Source of the DNA: an uncultured Clostridium sp.
Lineage (GTDB): Bacteria > Bacillota > Clostridia > Lachnospirales > Lachnospiraceae
Direction: 5' to 3'
DNA: 31,813 bases
Assembly: GCA_900553925.1 (NCBI GenBank)
Contig: USFH01000004.1
Span: forward strand, 1-31,813
In this document: positions 6,928 through 14,848 of the stretch, in pieces
How positions within the stretch are numbered: position 1 is the first letter of the stretch
Layout: each line of letters opens with the position of its first letter
Made by a program: the position numbers and the translations under genes
The notes under the pieces: model-generated
The model's database searches: none
What the model saw: the letters and a program-made list of their open reading frames with translations, nothing else
Told to the model about the DNA's origin: nothing

Positions 6928-8535
6928 ATGAAAGAAAACCAGAGAAAATCAAATCGTATAATTAAGTCAGCCGTGGCTGTTGGCATGCTGGTGAGCGCAT
7001 GTTGTATGTACGGGGGTATTAAAATTTTAGCACGTCAGGAAGGGACTCCGCAGACGACGGATGCCTATATGGTTTTGCAAAATGTGGCGTATGTTTTATT
7101 GGTGCTGCTTTTGGGATATATAAGTTATATGGTGCTGTTTTATCATAAAAGCCCCGTTTTGTTGCAAAATTTATATCTTGTAATGGGATTGACGCTTGGT
7201 TTTGTGTATCTGTTGTGCATACCTATTAAAGCGGTGCCGGATGAAGAAGTACACATATTTACGGCGTATGACGTTTCGGATTCGCTGATGGGAACACATT
7301 CAGATACGGTTGTGATGCGGCAGACAGACTGGAATCATGTATATAACAACAAAGATCTGGTCAGGGAAGACTTTAATAACCAATACGAGGGTATGTTTCA
7401 TTTGACCGATGATCAAAGTCTGATAAAAACACATGTGCAGGCAACACAGAAGCCACGATATTTATACTGGTTTTCTGCGTTGGGAATCACATTGGGACGA
7501 TTGTTTGCGCTCAGTACAACGCTCACATATCTGCTTGGACGATTGTTCAATATGCTGGTATTTGTAGCGGCGGTGTATTATTCCATAAAAAGAATGCCGT
7601 TTGGCAAAGGGATTATTCTGGTTTGGGCGCTACTTCCCATGACATTGCAACAGGCGAGCTCCTTTTCTTATGATGCCCCTTTGCTTGCATTGAGCTGTCT
7701 GCTTACAGCAACGACAATGTCAGCGGCTTATGCAACAGAAACGAATAAAAATGCGGCGATTATGAATAATATAATTTTGGTTATAAGTTGTTTACTGCTG
7801 ATACCATGTAAGGGATTTGCGTTACTTCCATTGGCGGCATTTCCGTTGATGGTGCTTCCAAGGATTTATCAGTTATATGAAGATGAGATACAGGCAATAA
7901 AGGACAAAACAAAACCGTGGATGAAGATTGTTATGATTGGGGTTTTGTGTGTATGTATTGCCGGAGTCGGCGTCTTCATAGCACATAAGGTACAGATTTG
8001 GCTGAAACCGGAAAATATGGACGGCTCTTTTGTGAGCTGGGCACAGGAACAAGGGTTTTCCATCGGCTATTTTATAAAAAATCCAGCGTCCCTGTTTGAA
8101 CTGGTATTAAATACATTGTGGTACAGAGCAGGCATGTATCTGCAGGGAATGCTTGGCGGATCGCTCGGATGGGGGGATATCGAGATTCCACAGGTTTTCT
8201 ATATTGCATTTTTGATTTTGTTGTTATACGTATCAATGCGAAAAGAAAATGAGAAACAACTGGTGAAAAATGGGCAGCGGGTCTGGATGGTACTTGTATT
8301 CGTGGGAACAACATTTCTTGCTATTTTGGCCATGCTTTTGTATTGGACGCCCCGTACATCGCCGGTCGTTGAAGGTATGCAGGGGAGATATATGCTTCCG
8401 GCATTGGTTGTTGGATTATGTGCACTTCGTACAGAGAAAAATAGTGTTTCGAGGAATGCAGATCAATATGCAGCATTGTGGGTTGCTTTTTTGCAGGTTT
8501 TTGTTGTCACAGCGATATTTAGAAATATTCCTTAG
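6928..8535 (+). CDS. DUF2142 polytopic membrane protein
   Basis: This 535-residue protein has about ten or more membrane segments and a large outer loop after the second or third one. The loop contains VPDEEVHIFTAYDVSD, which matches the PDExxH-type motif following an early membrane helix in DUF2142 proteins. The fold and the acidic loop motif resemble GT-C glycosyltransferases, so a role in transferring sugars to a surface polymer is plausible but not proven for this family. I start it at ATG 6928, eight nt after AAAGGA; a TTG at 6898 would add ten residues without a ribosome site. Base composition is somewhat more AT-rich than its neighbours. It ends 35 nt before the polymerase gene, with no terminator seen between them. 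Confidence 0.8.
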   Translation: MKENQRKSNRIIKSAVAVGMLVSACCMYGGIKILARQEGTPQTTDAYMVLQNVAYVLLVLLLGYISYMVLFYHKSPVLLQNLYLVMGLTLGFVYLLCIPIKAVPDEEVHIFTAYDVSDSLMGTHSDTVVMRQTDWNHVYNNKDLVREDFNNQYEGMFHLTDDQSLIKTHVQATQKPRYLYWFSALGITLGRLFALSTTLTYLLGRLFNMLVFVAAVYYSIKRMPFGKGIILVWALLPMTLQQASSFSYDAPLLALSCLLTATTMSAAYATETNKNAAIMNNIILVISCLLLIPCKGFALLPLAAFPLMVLPRIYQLYEDEIQAIKDKTKPWMKIVMIGVLCVCIAGVGVFIAHKVQIWLKPENMDGSFVSWAQEQGFSIGYFIKNPASLFELVLNTLWYRAGMYLQGMLGGSLGWGDIEIPQVFYIAFLILLLYVSMRKENEKQLVKNGQRVWMVLVFVGTTFLAILAMLLYWTPRTSPVVEGMQGRYMLPALVVGLCALRTEKNSVSRNADQYAALWVAFLQVFVVTAIFRNIP

Positions 8536-8570
8536 AAGATACACAGGACGTTAAAATAAGGAGCAGCGGT

Positions 8571-10085
8571 ATGCGGCAGTATATAGCAATCGATCTGAAA
8601 TCATTTTATGCATCAGTGGAGTGTGTGGAACGCGGGTTGGATCCACTCACGACCAATCTTGTTGTAGCAGATGAGAGCCGGACAGAGAAGACGATCTGTC
8701 TGGCTGTTTCGCCATCGCTGAAATCCTATGGGATATCGGGTCGGGCAAGGCTGTTCGAGGTCGTGCAGCGGGTGAAAGAGATTAACCGCCAGCGGCTGGC
8801 GGCTGCACCCGGACGGGAATTTGCCGGTTCATCGTATGAGAATCCGAAGGTGAAGGCAGACCCGAAGCTTGCACTTGATTATATTGCGGCGAAGCCGCGG
8901 ATGGCACATTACATGGAATATAGTACGCGCATTTACGATATCTATCTGAAATACGTGGCACCGGAGGATATGCACGTCTATTCGGTGGATGAGGTGTTTG
9001 TTGACGCGACGGCGTACCTGCACACCTATCGGATGACAGCCAGACAGCTGGCAGAGACCATGATACGGGATGTATATGAAACGACAGGAATCACGGCGAC
9101 GGCGGGCATCGGGACGAACCTGTACTTAGCGAAGATTGCGATGGATATCGAAGCGAAGCATATGCAGCCGGACGAGCGTGGAGCGCGGATCGCGGAGCTT
9201 GATGAGATGAGTTACCGCAGACTGTTGTGGAACCATGAACCGCTGACGGATTTCTGGCGTGTGGGGGCAGGCTACCAGAAGAAGCTTCATGCACAGGATC
9301 TGTATACGATGGGCGATATTGCCCGGTGTTCGCTGGGCGGAGAAGATGATTACTATAATGAAGACCTTCTGTATAAGATGTTTGGTGTTAATGCAGAGCT
9401 TCTGATCGATCATGCATGGGGGTACGAACCATGTACGATTGCGGAGATTAAAGCGTACCGCCCGGAGAGCAACAGCATCAGTTCCGGGCAGGTGCTGCAG
9501 TCCCCGTATACATTCGAGAAGGCACGCGTCGTGATTCGGGAGATGACGGAGGCACTTGTGTTTGATCTTGTGGAGAAAGGGCTTGTCACGAATCAGATGG
9601 TTGTGACGGTCGGCTATGATATCGAAAGCCTGGCGCCGGGGGCAGCGGAATACAAGGGCGAAGTGACGCGTGACCGGTATGGGCGGAAGGTACCGAAGCA
9701 TGCGCATGGAACGGAGAATCTGGATGGCTTTACCTCGTCGACAAGTAGGATTGAGGCGGCGGTGCTTCGCTTATATGACCGGATTGTGGACGAGCATCTG
9801 CTTGTGCGGCGGATGAATGTTGTGGCGAACCGTGTGATCCGCAAGGAGGATGTGAAAGAAGATTCAAACGGTTTTGAACAGCTTGATCTATTCACGGACT
9901 ATGCAGCGTTAGAAAAAGAGAAAGAAGCAGAGAAAGAGAAGGAAGCGAAGGAGGAACAGATCCAGCAGGCATTGCTTACGATCAAGAATAAATATGGGAA
10001 GAATGCAGTCCTCCGGGGCATGAATTTCCGGGATGGTGCGACAGCAAGGGAGCGGAATAATCAGATCGGAGGGCATAAGGCATGA
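8571..10085 (+). CDS. Y-family DNA polymerase (UmuC/UvrX-like)
   Basis: This translesion polymerase copies damaged DNA at the cost of fidelity. The 504-residue protein has the first metal-binding Asp in AIDLKSFYASVE (D8) and the catalytic pair in YSVDEVF (D140, E141). The fingers and thumb region carries TAGIGTNLYLAKIAMD. A beta-clamp binding motif QLDLF (437-441) is followed by a Lys/Glu-rich linker and a conserved basic tail (KYGKNAVLRGMNF, RERNNQIGGHK). It is longer than the DinB type and matches the UvrX-like branch common in Firmicutes. AAGGAG precedes ATG 8571. Its stop overlaps the start of the YolD-like gene (ATGA), so the two are translationally coupled. No Gram-positive LexA box (GAAC-N4-GTTC) is visible just upstream. 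Confidence 0.93.
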   Translation: MRQYIAIDLKSFYASVECVERGLDPLTTNLVVADESRTEKTICLAVSPSLKSYGISGRARLFEVVQRVKEINRQRLAAAPGREFAGSSYENPKVKADPKLALDYIAAKPRMAHYMEYSTRIYDIYLKYVAPEDMHVYSVDEVFVDATAYLHTYRMTARQLAETMIRDVYETTGITATAGIGTNLYLAKIAMDIEAKHMQPDERGARIAELDEMSYRRLLWNHEPLTDFWRVGAGYQKKLHAQDLYTMGDIARCSLGGEDDYYNEDLLYKMFGVNAELLIDHAWGYEPCTIAEIKAYRPESNSISSGQVLQSPYTFEKARVVIREMTEALVFDLVEKGLVTNQMVVTVGYDIESLAPGAAEYKGEVTRDRYGRKVPKHAHGTENLDGFTSSTSRIEAAVLRLYDRIVDEHLLVRRMNVVANRVIRKEDVKEDSNGFEQLDLFTDYAALEKEKEAEKEKEAKEEQIQQALLTIKNKYGKNAVLRGMNFRDGATARERNNQIGGHKA

Positions 10086-10486
10086 CGCGGGATTACAGTG
10101 ACATTATCAACCGGGAACGTCCGGTGTCGAAGAAGCATCCGCCGATGGACCGGATGATGCGCGCGGCACAGTTTGCCCCATTTGCAGCACTTACGGGACA
10201 TGATGAAGCCGTGCGGGAGACGGCGCGGCTGACAGAGGAGGAGATCGAGCTCGATGAGTATGAAGTTGCGGAACTAAACCGGAAGCTGCAATGGTTAGCG
10301 GAGCATAAGGATACGGAAGTATCGGTCGTGCATTTTGTAAAGGATGCGAAAAAAGAGGGCGGTGCCTACGTGAAGGACACCGGGATTCTGAAGAAAATAG
10401 ATGAACATACGCATACACTTGTGTTAGTATGTGGACAGGAAGAAGTGCAGATAGATATATGGAAAATAATAGAAATTTTAATCTGA
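10082..10486 (+). CDS. YolD-like protein
   Basis: A 134-residue soluble protein containing HPPMDRMMRAAQFAPFAALTGHDEAV near residue 20, the form the YolD-like family (PF08863) takes in Lachnospiraceae. The C-terminal half is beta-rich and ends DIWKIIEILI. YolD-like genes are routinely paired with UvrX-type polymerases. The partner's role is unclear, perhaps restraining or assisting the polymerase. The start codon overlaps the polymerase stop by 4 nt. No terminator is obvious in the following 115 nt. Confidence 0.8.
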   Translation: MTRDYSDIINRERPVSKKHPPMDRMMRAAQFAPFAALTGHDEAVRETARLTEEEIELDEYEVAELNRKLQWLAEHKDTEVSVVHFVKDAKKEGGAYVKDTGILKKIDEHTHTLVLVCGQEEVQIDIWKIIEILI

Positions 10487-10565
10487 TTTTAATCTTTCCT
10501 ACCTTATAGATTAATTTTGGTGCCGTAAGATAAGGACACAATCAAGAACAGCAAAGAACAAATCA

Positions 10566-10581
10566 CAAAACAGCTGTTTTG
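10566..10581 (+). promoter_or_regulatory. Perfect 16-bp palindrome before the UBA/DUF4342 gene
   Basis: CAAAACAGCTGTTTTG is a perfect palindrome 20 nt before ATG 10602 and just before the ribosome site GGAGG. It could be an operator for a dimeric regulator. As RNA it could only form a hairpin by opening its central bases. No partner is known. Confidence 0.35.
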
Positions 10582-10601
10582 GAAAATGGAGGATATCAGA
10601 G

Positions 10602-11135
10602 ATGGATCAGTTAGAAAAGGTAGAAAAAATCAGAGAGAAAACAGGTGTCAGCTATGAGGATGCCAAGGGAGCGCTGGAAGCGTGTAATTATGATCTGCTC
10701 GATGCAATCGTGTATTTAGAGAAGCTTGGAAAGATTAAGGCTCCGGAGGTTGGGACCTATACAACGATTCCGCGGGAGACATCGAACGAGCTGGCGCAGG
10801 CACAGGCTGCTTATGAGCAGTCCTGCAAGAAGAAAACCTTTGGTGAACATATGGACGAGTTTTTTGCATGGGTCGGTGACATCATCAAGAAGGGATGCGA
10901 GAAGAATTTTATCATTGAACGCAAAGGTGAAAGGTTTATGCGGATGCCGATCATCATATTCATACTGCTTTTGATCTTCGCGTTCTGGATCTCGGTACCA
11001 CTTTTAATCATAGGACTTTTCTGCGACTGCCGTTACCATTTTGAAGGTGACGCGAAAGCAGTACAGGACATCAACAACGCCTGCGACAAGGCATCCGATG
11101 CCTGTGCAAATGTAAAGGAAGACATCAAGAAATAA
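10602..11135 (+). CDS. UBA-like/DUF4342 membrane-anchored protein
   Basis: The 177-residue protein starts with a UBA/TS-N-like three-helix domain (residues 4-42: EKIREKTGVSYEDAKGALEA, then a YDLLDAIVYLEKL helix) of the kind found in EF-Ts. A linker follows, then a DUF4342-type segment (about 85-115) with FIIERKGERFMRMP. A hydrophobic stretch at about 113-137 forms one or two membrane passes, and the charged tail is cytoplasmic-looking. Function is unknown. The gene lies upstream of a response regulator and kinase in the same orientation, an arrangement I recall from other clostridia, suggesting a role with that sensor system. The 267-nt gap to the regulator is filled by the structured element described next. 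Confidence 0.8.
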   Translation: MDQLEKVEKIREKTGVSYEDAKGALEACNYDLLDAIVYLEKLGKIKAPEVGTYTTIPRETSNELAQAQAAYEQSCKKKTFGEHMDEFFAWVGDIIKKGCEKNFIIERKGERFMRMPIIIFILLLIFAFWISVPLLIIGLFCDCRYHFEGDAKAVQDINNACDKASDACANVKEDIKK

Positions 11136-11171
11136 AAATCTGAAACATAGAGATAGGAAAACCAAGTAGTG

Positions 11172-11386
11172 GCGAAAAAACGACAACAGGTAGTTCTATG
11201 AAGAGATGGACAGAGTACCAATTTTAATGCAGACCATTGGAACATGTCGGTACTTAACGAATTGTGCCAGTTTACTGGTGCAATGAGTTTAGTACCGCTA
11301 CATGTGGAAGTGAGCGAGAGCGCGTCTGCATGTAATTGCGTACTCTGTCTATCTCGTGGAATATATATAATTTGTCGTTTTTTCGC
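11172..11386 (+). ncRNA. Structured leader element, copy A, 5' of the response regulator gene
   Basis: A nested inverted repeat of 215 nt. The outer helix pairs GCGAAAAAACGACAA (11172-11186) with 11372-11386, a perfect 15 bp. A 16x16 internal loop follows, then a 16-bp helix (11203-11218 with 11340-11355, one G-U). The core at 11229-11329 is closed by GCAGAC/GTCTGC. It has helices ACATGT/ACATGT and CGGTACT/AGTACCG, then AAC/GTT, a tandem G-A mismatch (GA 11259-11260 against GA 11285-11286), ATTG/CAAT and a GTGCCA/TGGTGC hairpin with two G-U pairs that are only possible on this strand. A side hairpin GCG/CGC lies at 11314-11323. It ends 16 nt before ATG 11403. A second copy lies at 22513-22668. 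No clear promoter lies between it and the upstream gene. Confidence 0.7.
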
Positions 11387-11402
11387 GGTAGTAGGAGACG
11401 AT

Positions 11403-12083
11403 ATGAGCAAGATTTTGATTATTGAAGATGAAGCGGGCATCGCCCGTTTTGTCGAACTGGAATTAAAACATGAAGGAAATGAAGTCGAGAAGGCGGCAGA
11501 TGGCAGAGAGGGTTTGGATAAAGCCCTCTCCGGTTCGTTTGACTTGATCTTACTTGATGTGATGCTGCCGGGATTAAATGGCATGGAAGTGTTGCGGAGA
11601 CTTCGGCAGGAGAAAGATACGCCGGTCATCATGCTCACGGCACGTGATGCTGTGATGGACAAAGTATCGGGACTGGACGCCGGCGCGGATGATTATATCA
11701 CCAAGCCATTTGCCATCGAGGAACTGCTGGCGCGTATCCGTGTCGCATTGAAGAAGCATACGCGCACAGAAAATGCACCAACGCATAAGCTGAAAGCGCT
11801 GGGGGTCTGCCTGGATGAAGATCGGCATGAGGTAACGGTGCAGGGAGAAAATGTGGAGCTTACGAATCGAGAGTTCGAGTTGCTGCACACGTTGATGCGG
11901 AACAAGAATATTGTACTTACCCGGGAGAAGCTTCTAAATGAGGTCTGTGGGTATGATTATGTCGGCGAGACGAATATCATTGATGTGTATGTGCGGTATC
12001 TGCGGACGAAGATTGACGATCATTTTGGAATTAAGCTGATCCAGACAGTTCGCGGAGTCGGATATTGCATCAAGGAGTCATAG
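11403..12083 (+). CDS. OmpR/PhoB-type response regulator
   Basis: This DNA-binding regulator is activated by phosphorylation. The 226-residue protein has a receiver domain with the acidic pocket E8/D9, phospho-acceptor D52 (LILLDVMLPG), the conserved Thr in MLTARD and Lys in ITKPF. A winged-helix DNA-binding domain follows (about 130-224: LTNREFELLHTLMRN, VDVYVRYLRTKID, TVRGVGYCI). The start is ATG 11403, five nt after AGGAG. The frame stays open upstream to 11244, but that stretch is the structured leader and lacks family similarity. It is followed 10 nt later by its cognate kinase gene. Confidence 0.93.
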   Translation: MSKILIIEDEAGIARFVELELKHEGNEVEKAADGREGLDKALSGSFDLILLDVMLPGLNGMEVLRRLRQEKDTPVIMLTARDAVMDKVSGLDAGADDYITKPFAIEELLARIRVALKKHTRTENAPTHKLKALGVCLDEDRHEVTVQGENVELTNREFELLHTLMRNKNIVLTREKLLNEVCGYDYVGETNIIDVYVRYLRTKIDDHFGIKLIQTVRGVGYCIKES

Positions 12084-12093
12084 GAGTGATTGG

Positions 12094-13365
12094 ATGAGAG
12101 AAGAACGGACAAATCGGAAGACAACCTCTATTGCCCGGAAGATTCATGTCGGATACTGGTTCCGGCGCTTTTTTGCGTTGCTGGGACTTGATATTGTGAT
12201 ACTCGGAATGTTGTTCGTGGCGGTGCTGGTATGGCGGCTTGATACGACAGATGCAGACTGGATGTCCGGGGCGAAGCCGGTGCATATTACATGGTCGGGT
12301 GATTCATATGCCACATGGGCGATGACCACACAGGTCGGTAAGAACACGGACAATTTTCTGGTGCATGAGGTTCTGGATTATGCGGCTATACCGCTCATTG
12401 TGGTTGGCGCGGTGGAACTTATGATGCTCATTTCTGCGTGCTTTGGTATACGGAATATCAGACGGAAGCTGCGTCCGTTGAATGATCTTGCTGTGCGTGC
12501 GGAAGCACTCTCAAATATGAGCGGTGATGAGGTAAATCTGGAGCATCTGGAACAGGCAATCTCGAATGTCTCCGTTGATGCGAATGATATACGGATATCG
12601 ACCGGGGATAAGGATTTGCAGAGCATTGAGGTGGCACTGAATAATCTGCTCGCGCGGATGCAGGAGAGTAAGCTGCAGCAGGCGCGGTTCGTGTCGGATG
12701 CATCGCATGAGCTGCGGACGCCGATCTCCGTGATTCAGGGCTATGTAAACATGCTCGACCGCTGGGGCAAAGAAGATGAAGCAGTGCTAAATGAGTCGAT
12801 TGAAGCGCTCAAGAACGAATCTGACCATATGAAGGATCTGATTGAACAGCTTCTATTCTTAGCGCGCGGAGATAGTGGGCGGAATACATTGAAGCCGGTC
12901 GAAGTGGACTTAAATGACCTTGTGCAGGAGGTGTACGAGGAATCCATGATGATTGATGAGACGCATCCGTACGAATTTTCAGCCTGCCCAGGCTGTATGG
13001 TGCGTGGCGATGTTGCCATGCTGAAACAGTCTATTCGTATTTTCGTACAGAATGCGGCAAAGTATTCGGAAGGGGGCGATACGATTCATTTTACAGTCGG
13101 GCGGTCAGAGCAAGGCGTCTATTATCAGGTGCAGGATGAGGGCATCGGCATGCAGGCATCCGAGGTCGTGCATATCTTTGAGCGGTTTTATCGTTCCGAT
13201 GAGGCACGCAACAGTGAGACGGGCGGATCAGGTCTTGGACTATCCATTGTAAAATGGATCGTAGATGCACATGATGGACAGATTGACGTGTTGACCAGAC
13301 CGGATTTTGGAACGCGGTTCCGCGTGACATTCCCTTGTAGTAACACTGTAAATATGGTACAATAA
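12094..13365 (+). CDS. Sensor histidine kinase
   Basis: This membrane kinase probably phosphorylates the regulator encoded just upstream. The 423-residue protein has membrane segments at about 26-47 and 98-119 around a short outer sensing loop of about 50 residues. A HAMP-like linker follows (RKLRPLNDLAVRAEALS), then the H-box FVSDASHELRTP with phospho-His H205, the N-box QNAAKYSEG, the G1 box DEGIGM and the G2 box GGSGLGLSIVKWIVDAH. The ATG follows TAGGAG, which overlaps the regulator's stop codon. The stimulus is unknown; the downstream trk genes make potassium, osmotic or envelope stress reasonable guesses. Confidence 0.93.
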   Translation: MREERTNRKTTSIARKIHVGYWFRRFFALLGLDIVILGMLFVAVLVWRLDTTDADWMSGAKPVHITWSGDSYATWAMTTQVGKNTDNFLVHEVLDYAAIPLIVVGAVELMMLISACFGIRNIRRKLRPLNDLAVRAEALSNMSGDEVNLEHLEQAISNVSVDANDIRISTGDKDLQSIEVALNNLLARMQESKLQQARFVSDASHELRTPISVIQGYVNMLDRWGKEDEAVLNESIEALKNESDHMKDLIEQLLFLARGDSGRNTLKPVEVDLNDLVQEVYEESMMIDETHPYEFSACPGCMVRGDVAMLKQSIRIFVQNAAKYSEGGDTIHFTVGRSEQGVYYQVQDEGIGMQASEVVHIFERFYRSDEARNSETGGSGLGLSIVKWIVDAHDGQIDVLTRPDFGTRFRVTFPCSNTVNMVQ

Positions 13366-13426
13366 AGTTTCAATTTTGTTGTTAATAAGGAATTGCGAAT
13401 ATACGGGGAGTGTAAGAATTAAGGAT

Positions 13427-14824
13427 ATGAAATCTTCAAAGAAAACGCAGAAAAAAGAACGGGGTTTAAACATTATTATCGTTGGATGCGGAAAAGTTGG
13501 AAGTACGCTGGTGGAGAAGCTCAGCAAGGAATCCCATGATATTACCGTCATCGATCAGAAGAATGAGGTGATTCAGCGGATTACGGAAGACTACGATGTT
13601 ATGGGCTTTACCGGAAATGGTGCGAGCTACAGCATCCAGATTGAGGCGGGTATTCAGGATGCGGATGTTCTGATTGCCGTGACGGAAAGTGATGAGTTAA
13701 ATCTGCTCAGCTGTACGATCGCGAAAAAGGTCGGTGACTGTGCGACCATCGCACGTGTCCGAAACCCGGATTACAGTATGGAGCTTTCGTATCTTCGAAA
13801 TCAGCTTGGACTTTCGCTGATCATTAATCCGGAGTTAGAGACTGCACGCGAGATTGCACGTCTGCTGCGTCTGCCGTCGGCCCTTGAGATCAACTCCTTT
13901 GCGCGTGGACATGCGGAGCTTGTGAAGTTCAAGATTCCGAAGGGAAATCTGCTGCACGATAAGCCGATTTCGGCGATGCATGAGTTAAACTGTGATATGC
14001 TTGTCTGTGGTGTCGAGCGGGATGGGAACCTGATTATCCCGGATGGTTCTTTCATCATGCGTGGCGGTGATGCCGTGACATTTCTTGCGACACCGACAAA
14101 CAGTATGGATTTCTTCAAGAAGATCGGTGTCGATACACATAAGGTCAAAAACTGCATGATCATTGGAGGAGGAAAAACCTCGTATTATCTTGGAAAACAG
14201 CTGATTTCATCCGGTGTGGAGGTCAAGATTCTGGAGTTGGATGAGAAACGGTGTGAGGAGCTGAGCGTATTACTTCCGAAGGCACTGATCTTGCATGGCG
14301 ATGGCTCGGACGAAGACCTGCTCCGTGAGGAGGGCATCGAGAGTACGGAATCGTTTGTTCCGCTGACCGGACTTGACGAGGAGAATATCCTGCTTACGTT
14401 ATTTGCGAGAAAATGCTCTGATACGAAGGTAATTACGAAGATCAACCGGAGCACATTCAGTGATGTGCTTGATAGTCTGGACATCGGAAGTATCGTATAT
14501 CCACGTTATATTACAGCAGAGAAGATTCTGGCGTATATCCGTGCGATGCAGAATTCGGTCGGAAGTAATATTGAGACACTGTATCATATCTTTGATAACC
14601 GGGCGGAGGCACTGGAGTTTAAGGTTGAGAAGGATTCTCCGGTAATCGGGAAACCAATCATGGAGCTGAAATTGAAGGATAACCTTCTGCTTGCCTGTCT
14701 GAACCGGAATGGTAAGGTCATTATTCCGCGTGGTCAGGATGTCATCTGCGAGGGAGATTACGTGGTCGTTGTTACGACGCACACGGGCTTTACCGATGTC
14801 AGCGATATTTTGAAATGGCAGTAA
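13427..14824 (+). CDS. trkA: Trk potassium uptake regulatory subunit TrkA
   Basis: A peripheral membrane protein that gates the TrkH channel in response to nucleotide binding. The 465-residue protein contains two RCK units. The first has a Rossmann start at NIIIVGCGKVGSTLVEKL and acidic VIDQ, with a TrkA-C domain around AELVKFKIPKGN. The second starts CMIIGGGKTSYYLGKQL, with a TrkA-C domain around LEFKVEKDSPVIGKPI. This double arrangement is the full-length TrkA type, not the single-RCK KtrA type. The start is uncertain: ATG 13427 gives a basic N-terminus, while a TTG at 13376 is open in frame but less credible. It lies 61 nt after the kinase gene and 24 nt before trkH, consistent with one operon. 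Confidence 0.93.
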   Translation: MKSSKKTQKKERGLNIIIVGCGKVGSTLVEKLSKESHDITVIDQKNEVIQRITEDYDVMGFTGNGASYSIQIEAGIQDADVLIAVTESDELNLLSCTIAKKVGDCATIARVRNPDYSMELSYLRNQLGLSLIINPELETAREIARLLRLPSALEINSFARGHAELVKFKIPKGNLLHDKPISAMHELNCDMLVCGVERDGNLIIPDGSFIMRGGDAVTFLATPTNSMDFFKKIGVDTHKVKNCMIIGGGKTSYYLGKQLISSGVEVKILELDEKRCEELSVLLPKALILHGDGSDEDLLREEGIESTESFVPLTGLDEENILLTLFARKCSDTKVITKINRSTFSDVLDSLDIGSIVYPRYITAEKILAYIRAMQNSVGSNIETLYHIFDNRAEALEFKVEKDSPVIGKPIMELKLKDNLLLACLNRNGKVIIPRGQDVICEGDYVVVVTTHTGFTDVSDILKWQ

Positions 14825-14848
14825 GGGAGATTTTTTTGGAGACAGATT

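Noticed and set aside
8536..8570. LexA/SOS box before the Y-family polymerase
   Set aside because: No GAAC-N4-GTTC or close variant was found in the gap or just upstream of it.
11172..11386. Interpretation of the repeated palindromes A and B as ordinary MITEs
   Set aside because: The ends of the two copies share no sequence while their cores do, no target-site duplications are evident, and both sit in gene leaders in the same orientation. A mobile origin is still possible but less likely.
11244..11402. Upstream extension of the response-regulator frame by 53 codons
   Set aside because: It runs through the conserved structured leader. The added residues do not resemble a receiver N-terminus, and ATG 11403 has a clear AGGAG site and the standard MSKILIIEDE start.
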